From Cylicocyclus nassatus (lineage: Eukaryota; Nematoda; Chromadorea; Rhabditida; Strongylidae), in assembly GCA_958299035.1 (NCBI GenBank), contig CATQJL010000223.1, positions 76,029,600 to 76,093,599 of the forward strand: a DNA stretch of 64,000 nucleotides, in the 5' to 3' direction. The notes below the pieces were generated by a model. It was given only the letters and a program-made list of their open reading frames with translations, searched no databases and was not told the DNA's origin. Below are positions 44,791-55,078 of the stretch, in pieces; positions within the stretch are counted from its first letter, which is position 1, and every line of letters starts with the position of its first letter. A program made the position numbers and the translations under genes.

Positions 44791-46686
44791 CACCTCCAGC
44801 ATACTCTTTGGTTTCTTGCTTCTAAGCGTCGTGCTTCCGGGGTGGTGTATCTTTGGCAGGTATGGGGCGAATGCGACTGCCCATATAAACACAGGAGTGG
44901 TAGTAATTTGGTCGAAACCATTATGTTAACTGTGTTTTCATGACACCAGCTAACCAGCAGCTTCACATCATTTTCCCAACGAAACCACGAATTAACCAAT
45001 AGGAAACCTCGAAATGCTATCTTGCAAAGCAAAGTCATTGGAGAAGATCGAAACTCCAACCATTCTCATGCTTGTCGGCAATCATTGCACTTTACCAAAT
45101 TCGCAGTTCGATCTCCAGCCTTGCACCTTCCTATAACCTTATCTAAGCTGTAAACAAGTAAGCTTTCTCAAAGTAAGTTGCAGAATGATCTCCCTCACTC
45201 TTCTTAACTTGCAAAACCAACACATCATTGTTTTAAACGAAAAAGTGGTCGGGGGTACTTTTTCATTTTAAACTATGAGATGGTTTCACGTCTGCGTCTC
45301 ATGAAATGAAGTGCTGTTTTCATTACTCTATGTGATAAGGGAACAATGGTGTTAACTTGCTGTTTAACTCATAGTTTGGTTTAGAATGAAACAAGCATGA
45401 AACAGTTATGGTTTTCTGCTAGTTACTTGCTTGTTTCATGATTTTGTATGACCGATTGAACTGAGTGGCCGTGAAAAGATGATCATGCTTACCACGATGT
45501 AACCATGATTAAACTATCACATCATTTGTTGGTTTCGACCATATTACTACCAATCCAGATGTTTTGGTTTCGAAAAGTGATTCTCTTCTCCCCATCTTGT
45601 TCTGTTGCTCCTTCCATTTTGTTGAGTGTCCTGGCGATGACTGGTTGGGAACAGAGTTTCCGTTGTGAGCGCAGTGGTTTCCCGCAGTGAAATAATGCCA
45701 TTGATAGCATTTAGAATTTCGCCAACATCAAAGGGATCATCTTGTATCGCTTCTTTTTGGATGGCGGTCGTACAAATGGATTCGGGAAATTTGGAGAAAA
45801 ATATCCGACGCCAAACTCAGTCTGCGTTCAGCTTCATGCCTGTTTGTTCCAAATGGATAATCCTTGAGTTGATTGCTTCAAAGGTGTCTCGGCAACTCTT
45901 CGGATTATCAGACGCCCTTAGAAGCTTTTCGATCTCATTTATGAGTATGTCTGCCATGTTGGCTGAGCGATCGAAATGCTTTTTCACGATTCTATCGCTG
46001 TCTCATATTTTTCTCCAACAAGGGGGATGCAGCTCAGAGTGGCTGCTGCTTTTCCCTTCAAAGCTTGTTTCAGAAACAATTTGTCCGTGTCGGATAACTC
46101 CTCGTCGGTGTGGATAAGTGATTCGAAGACTGTCCAGAAACTGCTGAACTCCCGGAAGTTGCCTGAAAACGTCGGAATTTCAAGCATGGGCTTCCGAATC
46201 TTGATCTGCCTTTCGTTGCGTTCCGGAGTTCCAGCTTGTCCAACTTCACTACTTGGCTGACTCGGTATGCTCGGAGTACTGCAGTGCACAAGCGCACTTT
46301 GTTCCTTGAGTTCATGTTGTCGGAACTGGATCCTATTCTGCCACTGTACTGTCATGACCTCCAGACGAAGAGACTCTAACTCGAGGTGTTTGCTGAGTTC
46401 AGTCATCAGCTTTTCTCTCTCTTTTTCCTCTTTTGTTAGCCGACATATTCAATTGCAGCATTTACTTGAGTGTCTTGAAGTTTGACGGCATTTTGCAGAG
46501 AATTGAGCAAATGCGTGATTTTTCCCATTTTCCTTTTGATGTATGTTTCGCATTCAGTCTTGTCCACAGAAAAGTGAATGGTGTGTCAATTTTATTCACT
46601 TCCGACTCGTATGACTTCACAAGTGCGCAGGCATTGTTGATTTTCGATTTGAAGATTTGGAGCGCTGCCATTTTTGTATCACACAA
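44660..46686 (-). pseudogene. gag: BEL/Pao gag with CCHC zinc knuckles, interrupted
   Basis: The N-terminal part begins at MAALQIF (about 46671). The BEL-type gag core is in 46406-45984 (IPTFSGNFREFSSFWTVF ... LKQALKGKAAATL). Two zinc knuckles are in the 45059 frame: CWRCFAKNHTSKDC and CPRCKNSHHGSLC. A 0.66-kb DNA element is inserted at 44893-45552. Frameshifts lie near 46545 and 46440. Confidence 0.8.
44893..45552. mobile_element. DNA element inserted in gag
   Basis: The ends form an inverted pair: GTAGTAATTTGGTCGAAACC and GGTTTCGACCATATTACTAC. Gag reading resumes on either side. The body aligns with 25755-26625. It has no transposase. Confidence 0.65.
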
Positions 46687-47000
46687 AGTTGTGTTCGGTG
46701 CGTCCGTTGAGTGCTGATGGCGAGCGTCGCAAAGTGAGATGCGTATCCTCGTTGTAGACTTTAGATTGAGGACGACAGCAAGGCTGGCCTCTTGTAATAG
46801 CTGTCCTTACTGGGTGCAAGGAAGCCTTCTAATGAGCTGGCAATTGAGTCCAAGCTTCTACTAGCTGTCAGCAAGCGTGCCTGGTTGGTTTGTACGCTGT
46901 ACTGGACGGTGAGGTGTGTTGAGCCTGTACCGTGAGGATTGATAGCAATTGAAGCTCAAACTCTGGATGAACTTTGAACTTGTTAGCTTTTGCCAACTGG

Positions 47001-47625
47001 TCCTTTACTGATCTCTGGTCGTCTTATGTAAAGAGAGCACAGAGATGTTCAATTTGCAGTGGTGTTTGTCTTACCAAATGACGCTTTTACTAACTTCTGG
47101 TCGTCTTACGAAAAGAGAGCTCAGAAGAGTTCAATTAATCAATGGTGAGAAGTTCTTCAACCGGGGCTTTTACTACTTTCTGGTCGTCTTACGGGAAGAG
47201 AGCTCAGAAAGGTTCAATTAACCAGTGATAATTCTTGAGCTGCGCTTTTACTAACTTCTGGTCGTCTTACGGGAAGAGAGCTCAGAAGGTTTCAATTAAT
47301 CAGTGATTTTCTGCCAACTAACGCTTTTACTACCTTCTGGTCGTCTCAGGAAGAGATCAGAAGGGTTCAATTAATTAGTGGAGAAGTATTCAGCTGGGGC
47401 TTTTACTACCTTCTGGTCGTCTCACGAAGAGAGAGAGCTCAGAGGGGTTCAATTAACCAGTGAAATTTCTTCGGTTAACGCTTTTACTACCTCCTGGTCG
47501 TCTCACGAAGAGAGAGCTCAGAAGGGTTCAATTGATCAGTGAAGAAGCCTGAAAAGTAACGCTTTTACTAACCTGGTCGTCTCACGAAGAGAGAGCTCAG
47601 AAGAGTTCAATTAATTAGTGGAGTG
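47001..47625 (-). repeat. Eight ~79-bp tandem hairpin units in the retrotransposon leader
   Basis: Each unit carries GCTTTTACTA, a stem half (e.g. CTTCTG), GGTCGTCT(T/C)A(C)G, AGAGAGCTC, the other stem half (CAGAAG) and GTTCAATTAA. Units start near 47002, 47082, 47164, 47243, 47321, 47398, 47478 and 47560. The stem changes in a compensated way between units (ATCTCTG/CAGAGAT, CTTCTG/CAGAAG, CTTTCTG/CAGAAAG, CCTTCTG/CAGAAGG). They lie between the primer-binding site and gag. Confidence 0.8.
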
Positions 47626-47703
47626 TCTGCCACGCGGGTCTTAGGCCTTGAATTCCCGTTCCTTAGGTAAAGGAGTCGCTCAGGAATTGCAAGGAAGTTC
47701 ACT

Positions 47704-47716
47704 GGCCGATGCACCA
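47704..47716 (-). promoter_or_regulatory. Primer-binding site, tRNA-Gly
   Basis: On the minus strand it reads TGGTGCATCGGCC, the complement of the 3' end (GGCCGATGCA plus CCA) of metazoan tRNA-Gly(GCC). It lies 8 bases inside the LTR edge at 47725. Confidence 0.75.
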
Positions 47717-47724
47717 ATTTGGTG

Positions 47725-47888
47725 TGTACCAAGTGAAGTAGGGTAGACGAAGTTGTGTGGAATATTTATTCACACTGGCGTAGATTAGTTGAGAGCGATC
47801 TATAATACAGTCGGGGGGGGGGCTCCTTATATACACGAATAGAAGGCGGGGCTTGCCCGGGTACAATGTACAACGTAGGAGGGGTACA
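47725..47888 (-). repeat. 5' LTR (164 bp) of the BEL element
   Basis: On the minus strand it starts TGTACC (47888) and ends GGTACA (47725), a short terminal inverted repeat. A TATA box GTATATAAG lies at 47834-47826 and AATAAA at 47770-47765, in the order expected for U3-R-U5. A 10-C run (minus strand) follows the TATA box. No second copy is present left of env. Confidence 0.7.
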
Positions 47889-47892
47889 TGGC

Positions 47893-48259
47893 TTAAAGGC
47901 ACCGTCCACCCAGATTTTCGACTTCTTGGTTTTTGTCGTTTCAGGGCCTTCTCATGTCCCTGATTCCGAATATGAAGTCGAGAATGCGCGAAAACCCCGA
48001 CATTCCCCGTTCCGGAGAACCCAGAGGCCGGCTTTCCGGAACGGTAATTTTCGGACGGCGCGCACAAATGGGCGGGCATGGTTGGGGGAGGGCGGGCATG
48101 GATGTGGGTCCTCGTACATCTTTCCTATTCCGAAGCGATTTTCTCGCTTACGAAGCGACATTTTGCGCCGCGACTTGGGCATTGGATTAATAGGGGGCCC
48201 TACTATTATATGCTGTGGAAAGCTCAACATCCTCAACTTAGGGTGGACAGTGCCTTTAA
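47893..48259. mobile_element. MITE, GGCACCGTCCACC family, copy 2 (TTAA-flanked)
   Basis: AGGCACCGTCCACCCAGATT (47897) is inverted at GGGTGGACAGTGCCT (48255). TTAA occurs on both sides (47893-47896, 48256-48259). It is inserted only four bases outside the LTR, between the LTR and repeat B. Confidence 0.7.
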
Positions 48260-48290
48260 AAGGAGTTGCCGCCGTTCGGCTACACTCCTG

Positions 48291-50531
48291 TGGCCGTATT
48301 CATCAACGTTACCCAGTGGGTTCCGCTCCCCAGTGAGTAAACTTACCCATGAGTTTGCTTACCCAGTGGGTAAGCTTGCTCATGATCGGTATTCACGAAC
48401 GCCTCTGCCGCTGGTTAGCTTACCCAGCAGCGCTGACGTCAGCAGGGTGCTCATTGACGTCTATTTAAAGCACGTACTGGCATCCTTGATGTGCCCTTGC
48501 ATCGTTTTTGTAGTTCTTCACAATTATTTGTGTGCAATATCTCTACTACCTAAAACGCCTCCGCTCCGTTATCGAACTCAGCAGTGGCCCTCGAAATTCT
48601 CATCAAAATTCTCGCGTAGGTTTGAGTCTTTTAGCATGCAAGCTAATAGTTTGATTCGTCGCGGGGCTGAATCATTGTTTGGCTTCCGTCTTTCTAAAAT
48701 TGACATGATCTGGTACCATGCAAAATTCAGATTCGTGAAAGTGGAGGGGGATTGGTTTTTCGAGTTCAGACTTCGAAGATGTGGGAAACTTGTAATAACG
48801 TACATGGGATAAGGCGCCTAAAGCCTTACAGAATTACACAATTTTGTTGCAGTCGTGATTCTGCAAGTGTTTCAAAGGGGCTCAAGCTTTCGGATGAAGG
48901 AGGGAAAAAAGCATTTTGAACACTCAAAGTAGCCTAATCTATTTGAGTGCGAGAGAAACAGAACATTTTTTTGCATGAATAGATCACTAAATTTACAACT
49001 GATTGACATACAGTTTCGTATACGATATTTCCACGTGTTGCAGTAGTATTAGAAAATCTCTAAGATGAGCTAGCATTGATGAACTCCATAGCAAAGAGCT
49101 TTTTGTTTGCAAAAATGTCAATTTTCACTTTGAAAAGGTCTTGAATTTTTCGGAGAATGGTGACCTTAATTACCCTAATTTCACGCGTACAAGGCGCTGG
49201 GTTTCTTTCTAAAATCCGCCAGCCTAAACACGCCACAACACTTCGCGACCAAAGAACCCTATACCGGGCTTCGTATTTGACCCGTTTAAGGTTCGCTTTT
49301 CGAAACACATTGAAGCGGTTGAGCGGCTTATTTGAAAAATCGAAAAAGATGCGCCTTGTACGCGTGAAATTAGGGTAGCTTGAACCGAAAGTTCAGTTGC
49401 TTTTATTTTGAAAAATTCGTAAATGCTCCCTATGTGAACATAATTGCTCACAAAAAACTTCATCAGGAAGAAAAATTCATCTACTTTCTACAAACATCTT
49501 CGCAGCTCTTGATAGAAAGGGGCTCTGCCGATTAAAATCTGAATAAGAAAACCATCCCAACTTTTGATTTTCGAAAATGAATTATCACAAATACGGTGCA
49601 GAAAAATCTGAAGATATGTTTGTTGATACCATTCTAAGTTGTACTTTCTAATAGACCCGAATTTGTGCTGATTGAGCTTTTCTGTACAAAGTTGTTTTTC
49701 GAGGAAAACGCAAAAATCGACAAAATGTTTTTTTTCATTTTTTGCATTTTCCTTGAAAATTATGATTTTTCATAGATCAATCAGCATAAAGTAGCACTTT
49801 TTAGCAGCTTACGTGAACTCAAGAACCGCGTTGAATTCTTTTGCAGCGTTTGAGATTTTTGACAAATGATTTTCAAAAATCAGGAGTTAGGGTGGTTCTC
49901 TTATTTAAATTTCTATGTATAGAGTTTCTTGTCGCCAGGAGCTTCGAAGATGTTTTAGGAGATAACTGAAGTTTTCTCTTTACTTCCCCATGAGCAATTA
50001 CATTTATATAGGGAGCAGCTATGAATTTTTCGAAATCAAAACGACAGAACTTTTGTTCAGCCTAATGTTTCGATTTTTTTCATTGAATTAGTAAATTGGT
50101 TCTCTGCTATGAAACCTTTTTTTGACGGTTTTATGAAAAAGACTTTAGTATCCAAGTAGGAACATTAGCATTTCTAGTATGACATACTACGGCCAGTAGC
50201 TATTGCTTCTTTCTGAAACCTGTACAGCGTTTGAAGAAAAGGCCACAATCCTTTGTTACCCATTGCAATTCTCGATGTGTGCTTGGGTAGGAAGTTACCC
50301 ACGAAAAATGGGTATCGGAACCCACGATTTCTGTGTTAGGAGTTTCTTGAATACCGGTATTGGGTAGGCTAACCCATCGAAGCTGCTCGTGAATACCGGT
50401 ATGGCGGCATTTTGTGGGTTAGCCGACCCAGCGGTAGACTTAACCCACTGAGTTCGCTTACCCAGCAGCTTCGTGAATACAGGTTTCGTGGGTTGAGGCT
50501 ACCCACTGGGTTTCGTTGATGAATATGGCCA
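48291..50531. mobile_element. 2.2-kb DNA element with TGGCC TIR and CTG duplication
   Basis: The ends are TGGCCGTATTCATCAACG and CGTTGATGAATATGGCCA. CTG is duplicated (48288-48290, 50532-50534), as proven by the empty site at 38072-38232. The subterminal regions are full of ACCCAGTGGG/CCCACTGGGT motifs. A frame ending at 48812 is open but has no recognised transposase. A nested MITE lies at 49171-49374. Confidence 0.75.
49169..49376. mobile_element. Nested MITE with TA duplication
   Basis: CCCTAATTTCACGCGTACAA is inverted at TTGTACGCGTGAAATTAGGG with TA on each side. The TIR is at least 25 bp and near perfect. It is inserted in the 48291-50531 element, so it is younger. Confidence 0.7.
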
Positions 50532-50712
50532 CTGGTGCACAGGTGTCAATCATTCTTGAGTGATTAGATACTCAAGAATGAGTGGCGTACAATTTAGCCC
50601 ATGGGAACTCCATAGGCGATGTGGAAAATGGAGTGGATTGGGTTGATGATATAGAAATCATCAACACACAACCACCAGTCCAATACAATAAGATCTCAAG
50701 GATCTTTTGAGT

Positions 50713-52014
50713 TGAACAAAAAATTGGTGACCACAGTGTCTTACACTCACTTAGGTGGAATTTCTACGAAGCAGACGATCTTTACATTTTGGGCAAAACT
50801 CATGAGGACGTGATTTCGTAGGCCCCTAACCCGGCGATTGCTGCAGATTGAAGCCGGATGCATGCACCTTTAAATAGCACGCCCTCTAGTGATAACCTGC
50901 AAAGGCAAGCAAGTACAGAATTTCTAAGAGGTGCTCGAAAAATGCAGGCGAATCTACGATCTTGCATAGCTTAGCTAATCCCTCACCATATCTCTGCTAG
51001 AAAACTCTGTACTCCGCGCAAAAGACGATTATCGTAAACAGCGTGTTCGAAAACCTCTTTGAGCAAAGTTTCCTTACAATCTGAGATCATCGACATTTTG
51101 ACCAAAACCCATCGGCGAGCCTCAGGGCATAGAACGAGAAAAATCAGATCACCCGAATTTCTTTGAAAACTTGCTCATAAAGGTTATCTGACCTGCTGAT
51201 TACGAATATCACATCTGCTTAGCAGTAGAGCTTCTCATTTTCGGGTCACGGTGGCAAAACTTGAGACAACGCGATTTTTCCAGAATTCACCAGCTCTCCT
51301 ATCTTTTTTCAAGAAGATTCTCCAGTTACTTTTTAGCGCTCGATAATCTGCGAAAGCAGCACAATTCAGCAGTGCTTATTGGAGTCTTTTATGTTTGATG
51401 TGCGCTGCTCTGCGACCTTGCGAATATACGCGCGCAGAAAATTTTGAAAAAATTGGAAACGGAATTTCAAGGGCATGCTGTATACAGTGAGATTCGACTT
51501 GACGAGATGAGCACAATGCTGTTTTCGGATTTCGAAGATGTTCATTCTGAAGGAAGTTACGGCTAGTAGAACTTGGAACAGCTTGATTTTTCCGGAGTTT
51601 ATCAGCTCTTCTATCTCTTTTAAAAGAGAGTCTTCGGCTGCTGTTTAGCGCGCGATAATCTAGTAAAAGAGTACTATCGGAAGGTGCCCATGGCAGTCTC
51701 CTATGTATGATGCTTGTTGCGTTACACCCATGCGAAGAGGCGTCCGCATGCAAATTCAAGATTATTGAAAACAAGGTATTGGACACACCCTGTACACCAA
51801 AAGATTCACCTTGACGAGCTGAGTACAATGCTGTTTTCGGATTTCGAATATATTCATTCGGAAAGAAGTTATTGCCCTTCGTAATTTGCGTGATTGACAT
51901 GAATTGCGCGAAATTTCCAGAATTTCGCGAAATTCCCGAAATTTCGCGAACCTTCGCGGAATTTCTGGAATTCTGCGACATTCACGGAAATTTTGCACAT
52001 TCTTTGAGCGGTAT
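50713..52014 (-). repeat. Satellite-derived arm A', inverted copy of 36677-37972
   Basis: It is the reverse complement of arm A, from TTGAACAAAAAATTGGTGACC to TTTGAGCGGTAT. Long stretches are identical, for example around GCTCGCCGATGGGTTTTGGT. The right end abuts the TIR of the element at 52020. Confidence 0.8.
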
Positions 52015-52019
52015 CAGCT

Positions 52020-53728
52020 TGGCGCTATTCGGCTATCCAGTCCCCAAAATTTTTTTGTCATAGAGCTTGCTCAGACTTCGTGTATAAGGCTTATTTTACA
52101 TGCTGATGACAGATACCACACTTTTCCCGTAGAGCGTCCCCGCACGGTTACGATAGGTGTACGGTAGGAAGTCAAAATCAAAATCATGAATTCGGTTAGA
52201 GTTCGGTCCAGAGAGCTTATTCGACATGATGACTACGAATTTGATACTCTCTCTGCATATTGGAACCTTTCCATAGAGTTATGGTGGTTATACGATATGG
52301 GATCGAAAACATAGATTTTCTTTAAACTTCGTCTAGAGTGATCATTTAGCGCGCTAAACATGAAAATCATGCTAATTTCGCAGGATAGTGTATTTTCTTG
52401 GGTTACGGTGGTTGTACAGTAGATGGGTCGATGTGATTCCAGATTTGCTCAGAACCTTACCTGTAACGGTTCACAAGTATACTGCTTATGAGTATGATGC
52501 CTGCTCGCTGTCATAACGCATTATTGTGAAGTTATAGTGAATTGCAGGGTTTGAATGGGCATTTTTTCGTTGCGGGCCAATTTAGATCCCAGATATTAAC
52601 GGAATGGGGAAACGGTCGTTTTGCATGGCGGTCTCCAGCGCCATCCTGATAACCTGTCCCAACGCGTAACGCACGCGGCAAATCTCCCTCCCCGCGTTCT
52701 TGCTAGGCAAAAGCCGCCGAAGGGTGTATCGCGCGCGGCAGTGGTCCTATAAGGAAAGCATTCCGGTCGTGGGAAACTTTTATACCATACGAATTGCTTA
52801 TTGTGGGGATTTAAGGCAGTGAGTTGAGGTCGCGCGGATATTCACATGTTCTATTATAGTGACCTCTAAATAGGCCATTGCAACAAGTCCCATACAATTT
52901 GACCCCCTCCACGCTGAGAAAAATTCGCTCAAAGTGGTACGCGGAAAGCGATTTGGTACGCGCGGGACTCCTTCGGTCTCCCTCTTACGCGTTTGAACAT
53001 GTCCCTCCACTTGGCATCCACCTCCCCTCTGTTGCTGCCACTGTGGCTGAGGCTAAAGTTGGAAGGTGCAGCTCGTCCACGTTGCTTCCGCGGGGCCTCC
53101 AGAAAACGGGGTTTTTCGGAACTTCGTGCGATTTTAAAGGCAGTAGACAGGCAAAATGGTTCCCTTTCAGATTTTGGTAGTTTCGGGTAGTGGACCCCCC
53201 CCCCCCCAAGTACACCGTAGCCCCAACCCCAACTTCCAATTGATGCGCTAAGTCCTGAAAAAAGTGCTTCCAACTTCCACCAATAACGCCCACTCAGTGG
53301 AAGTGGGCGGGGCTGGTGGAGTTTTGAAGCGTTTTTTCAGGACTTAGCGCATGAATTGGAATGTGGGGTTGAGGCTACGGTGTACTTAGGGGGTCCACTA
53401 CCCGAAACTACCAAAATCTGACAGGGGTCCATTTTGCCTGTCCGCTGCCTTTAAGCCCATACAATGCTAGACATGGTCCCACAGGTTTGCAAAATGCAAA
53501 AATCTCGGCAACTAAATTTTGGTGAGACACTGCCTTTAAGCACGATATTCGTGAAACAGCACTTTAGGTAATTCCCTGCCAAGGTTTCAAGCAGGTTTAT
53601 GATTTTTACCCGCTGCCATGCGAAATGACTACGATATTTGTCATCAGCGGCTCACATAACTCCATTACTGAGTTTGAGCAAGATTCATCACAAAAACATT
53701 TTGGGGCCCGGATAGCCAAATAGCGCCA
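52020..53728. mobile_element. DNA element with TGGCGCTATT TIR and internal tandem units
   Basis: TGGCGCTATTCGGCTATCC then CCCCAAAAT on the left is inverted as ATTTTGGGGCCCGGATAGCC then AAATAGCGCCA on the right. The left third has diverged ~150-bp units (GAGCTTATTCGACATGATGA, GAGTGATCATTTAGCGCGCT, GTTATGGTGGTTATACG / GTTACGGTGGTTGTACAG). A younger palindromic MITE is nested at 53138-53454. Confidence 0.6.
53138..53454. mobile_element. Palindromic MITE with AAAGGCAG ends
   Basis: TTAAAGGCAGTAGACAGGC is inverted at GCCTGTCCGCTGCCTTTAA, with TTAA at both ends. The arms are long (CAGATTTTGGTAGTTTCGGG / CCCGAAACTACCAAAATCTG) and separated by a GC-rich centre. A 13-C tract lies at 53195-53207. Confidence 0.7.
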
Positions 53729-54861
53729 TCAGTTTTTAGATTTATCCGTTACTTTTATAAATTTTATTGATTTTTTGCAAAGTTTGAGCTACAGAGATGG
53801 AGGTTAGTGAGGGAGGTAGGTGAACGTACTGATTACTAACACAGCGGGAATAGGGATTGCGTGTAGAAGAGGGCACAGGGAACGGTTGTACAGGGATAGG
53901 ATTGGAACCTTTATCATTTTGACATGGCCGGGTGGAGCCGGGTAAGCCAACTGGTATTTAACATAAACGTATTTAGCACATGGTGGGTTTGAAAACAAAA
54001 CTTAGCGGGACTGTACGGATCTTATTGAGTAAATTTTGTCATAACGTACTGCGAAGAAATTAGGTCGATCCAAGGAATAACCTCCGAGAACCAGAATTTT
54101 GAATAATAAAATGACTATAAATTATGCGAAATTTCCGCTTTTATAAATCACTAGCTGATCTGCCCGGTCCAGCCCGGGTATGATCACTGATCGAGAATGA
54201 AGATAAGGTATTCGGTGGCATTGTAGAAACTGTGTAAAGAACAAAAACAAAATGTGAACACTTATTAGTCGGTAGCATATCTCTCTTTCTCCAAATCAAG
54301 TTCAACACGCAAAACCTAAGCAAGCAGCGCGAGTTAAGTGATAGCAGCGCTCATTGTTATTATGAGGATCATTTTTTTGTGACACTTTGCCGTTAACCGG
54401 CTACTTCATCTTCATTCACTGCTTGCCGTCAATTTTTGTGGAGTCGGCAGTACTTTGCACTCGCGCACTTTCCTGGTCCCAGGGATCAACTATAGCGAAT
54501 GTGAGTTGTCGCTTGTCTTGACATTATTCCTGGTATTGACAAATAATTTGTGCGCAATCTCATGAAAAATTTTGACCCCTCATTGTTTAAATTGAGCATG
54601 TAACGAAGAAAGCATTGATTATAAGCGTAAATTGAGCACGCTTCCGTACAAAACACTCGCTACAAAGCACTCATGGTCTCTTGCACGCTAAGGTTTCCGC
54701 ATAAGACACATTTAGTGCATCCATTTAAATGAGCAATTGAGACTCACATCAAGAACACTTTCCACTGCACTTCGTCAACAGAAGTTCACAATGAGACATG
54801 CCAGCCTTGTTTACATACCCCTGTTTTGATAGCAAATGATAAGAATCATTTTTACTGCAAA

Positions 54862-55040
54862 GTGCTGCAAATCAATAAATCGATAGAAGGACCCAACGAA
54901 TCGCTGCAAAAAGTAGCCTATCATCTGCGCAAGGCTCGAAAACATATGTGTGCAAAGTTTCAGCTGAATCGGTTGAGTGGTGCGCGTTTCTATAACGCAC
55001 ATACCCTCCAAACTGACAATTTTTGAGTTTTATATATATA
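54862..55040 (+). repeat. Non-LTR (RTE-like) 3' fragment, copy 2
   Basis: It matches 16109-16285 almost base for base: GATAGAAGGACCCAACGAAT, AAGTTTCAGCTGAATCGGTT, then TTTTATATATATA. Confidence 0.6.
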
Positions 55041-55078
55041 CCAGTGCGTCACCTCTGCTTCGCAGAGGCTCGCACTGG
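55041..55078. repeat. Strong two-part hairpin
   Basis: CCAGTGCG pairs with CGCACTGG, and the inner CCTCTGC pairs with GCAGAGG around a TTC loop. It begins exactly where the preceding ATATATA tail ends. Confidence 0.6.

Larger units (their letters stand above)
38250..47888 (-). mobile_element. BEL/Pao LTR retrotransposon with env, degenerate
   Basis: On the minus strand the order is LTR (47725-47888), primer-binding site (47704-47716), a 1-kb leader with tandem hairpins, gag, protease, RT, RNase H, integrase, and env to 38381. The domain order and RT/integrase style are those of BEL/Pao, and presence of env places it near the nematode Tas/Cer7 type. Several frameshifts (near 46545, 46440, 43705 and 41212, and two in env), an insertion in gag and loss of the 3' LTR show that it is not autonomous. 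The left boundary is approximate. Confidence 0.9.
48258..50663 (+). repeat. Direct repeat B, right copy, split by an insertion
   Basis: The first 33 bases (48258-48290) and the remainder (50532-50663) rebuild the 161-bp sequence at 38072-38232. The gap is the element at 48291-50531. Confidence 0.75.

Noticed and set aside
47001..47625. CRISPR-like regular array
   Set aside because: The units are contiguous ~79-bp tandem repeats in a retrotransposon leader of a eukaryotic genome, with no unique spacers.
47704..47716. tRNA-Gly gene fragment
   Set aside because: Only the 3'-terminal complement including CCA is present and it borders an LTR, so it is a primer-binding site, not a tRNA gene.
48078..48812. 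244-codon ORF (+)
   Set aside because: It runs through a MITE end, repeat B and the start of the 48291 element, so it is a composite of unrelated repeats.
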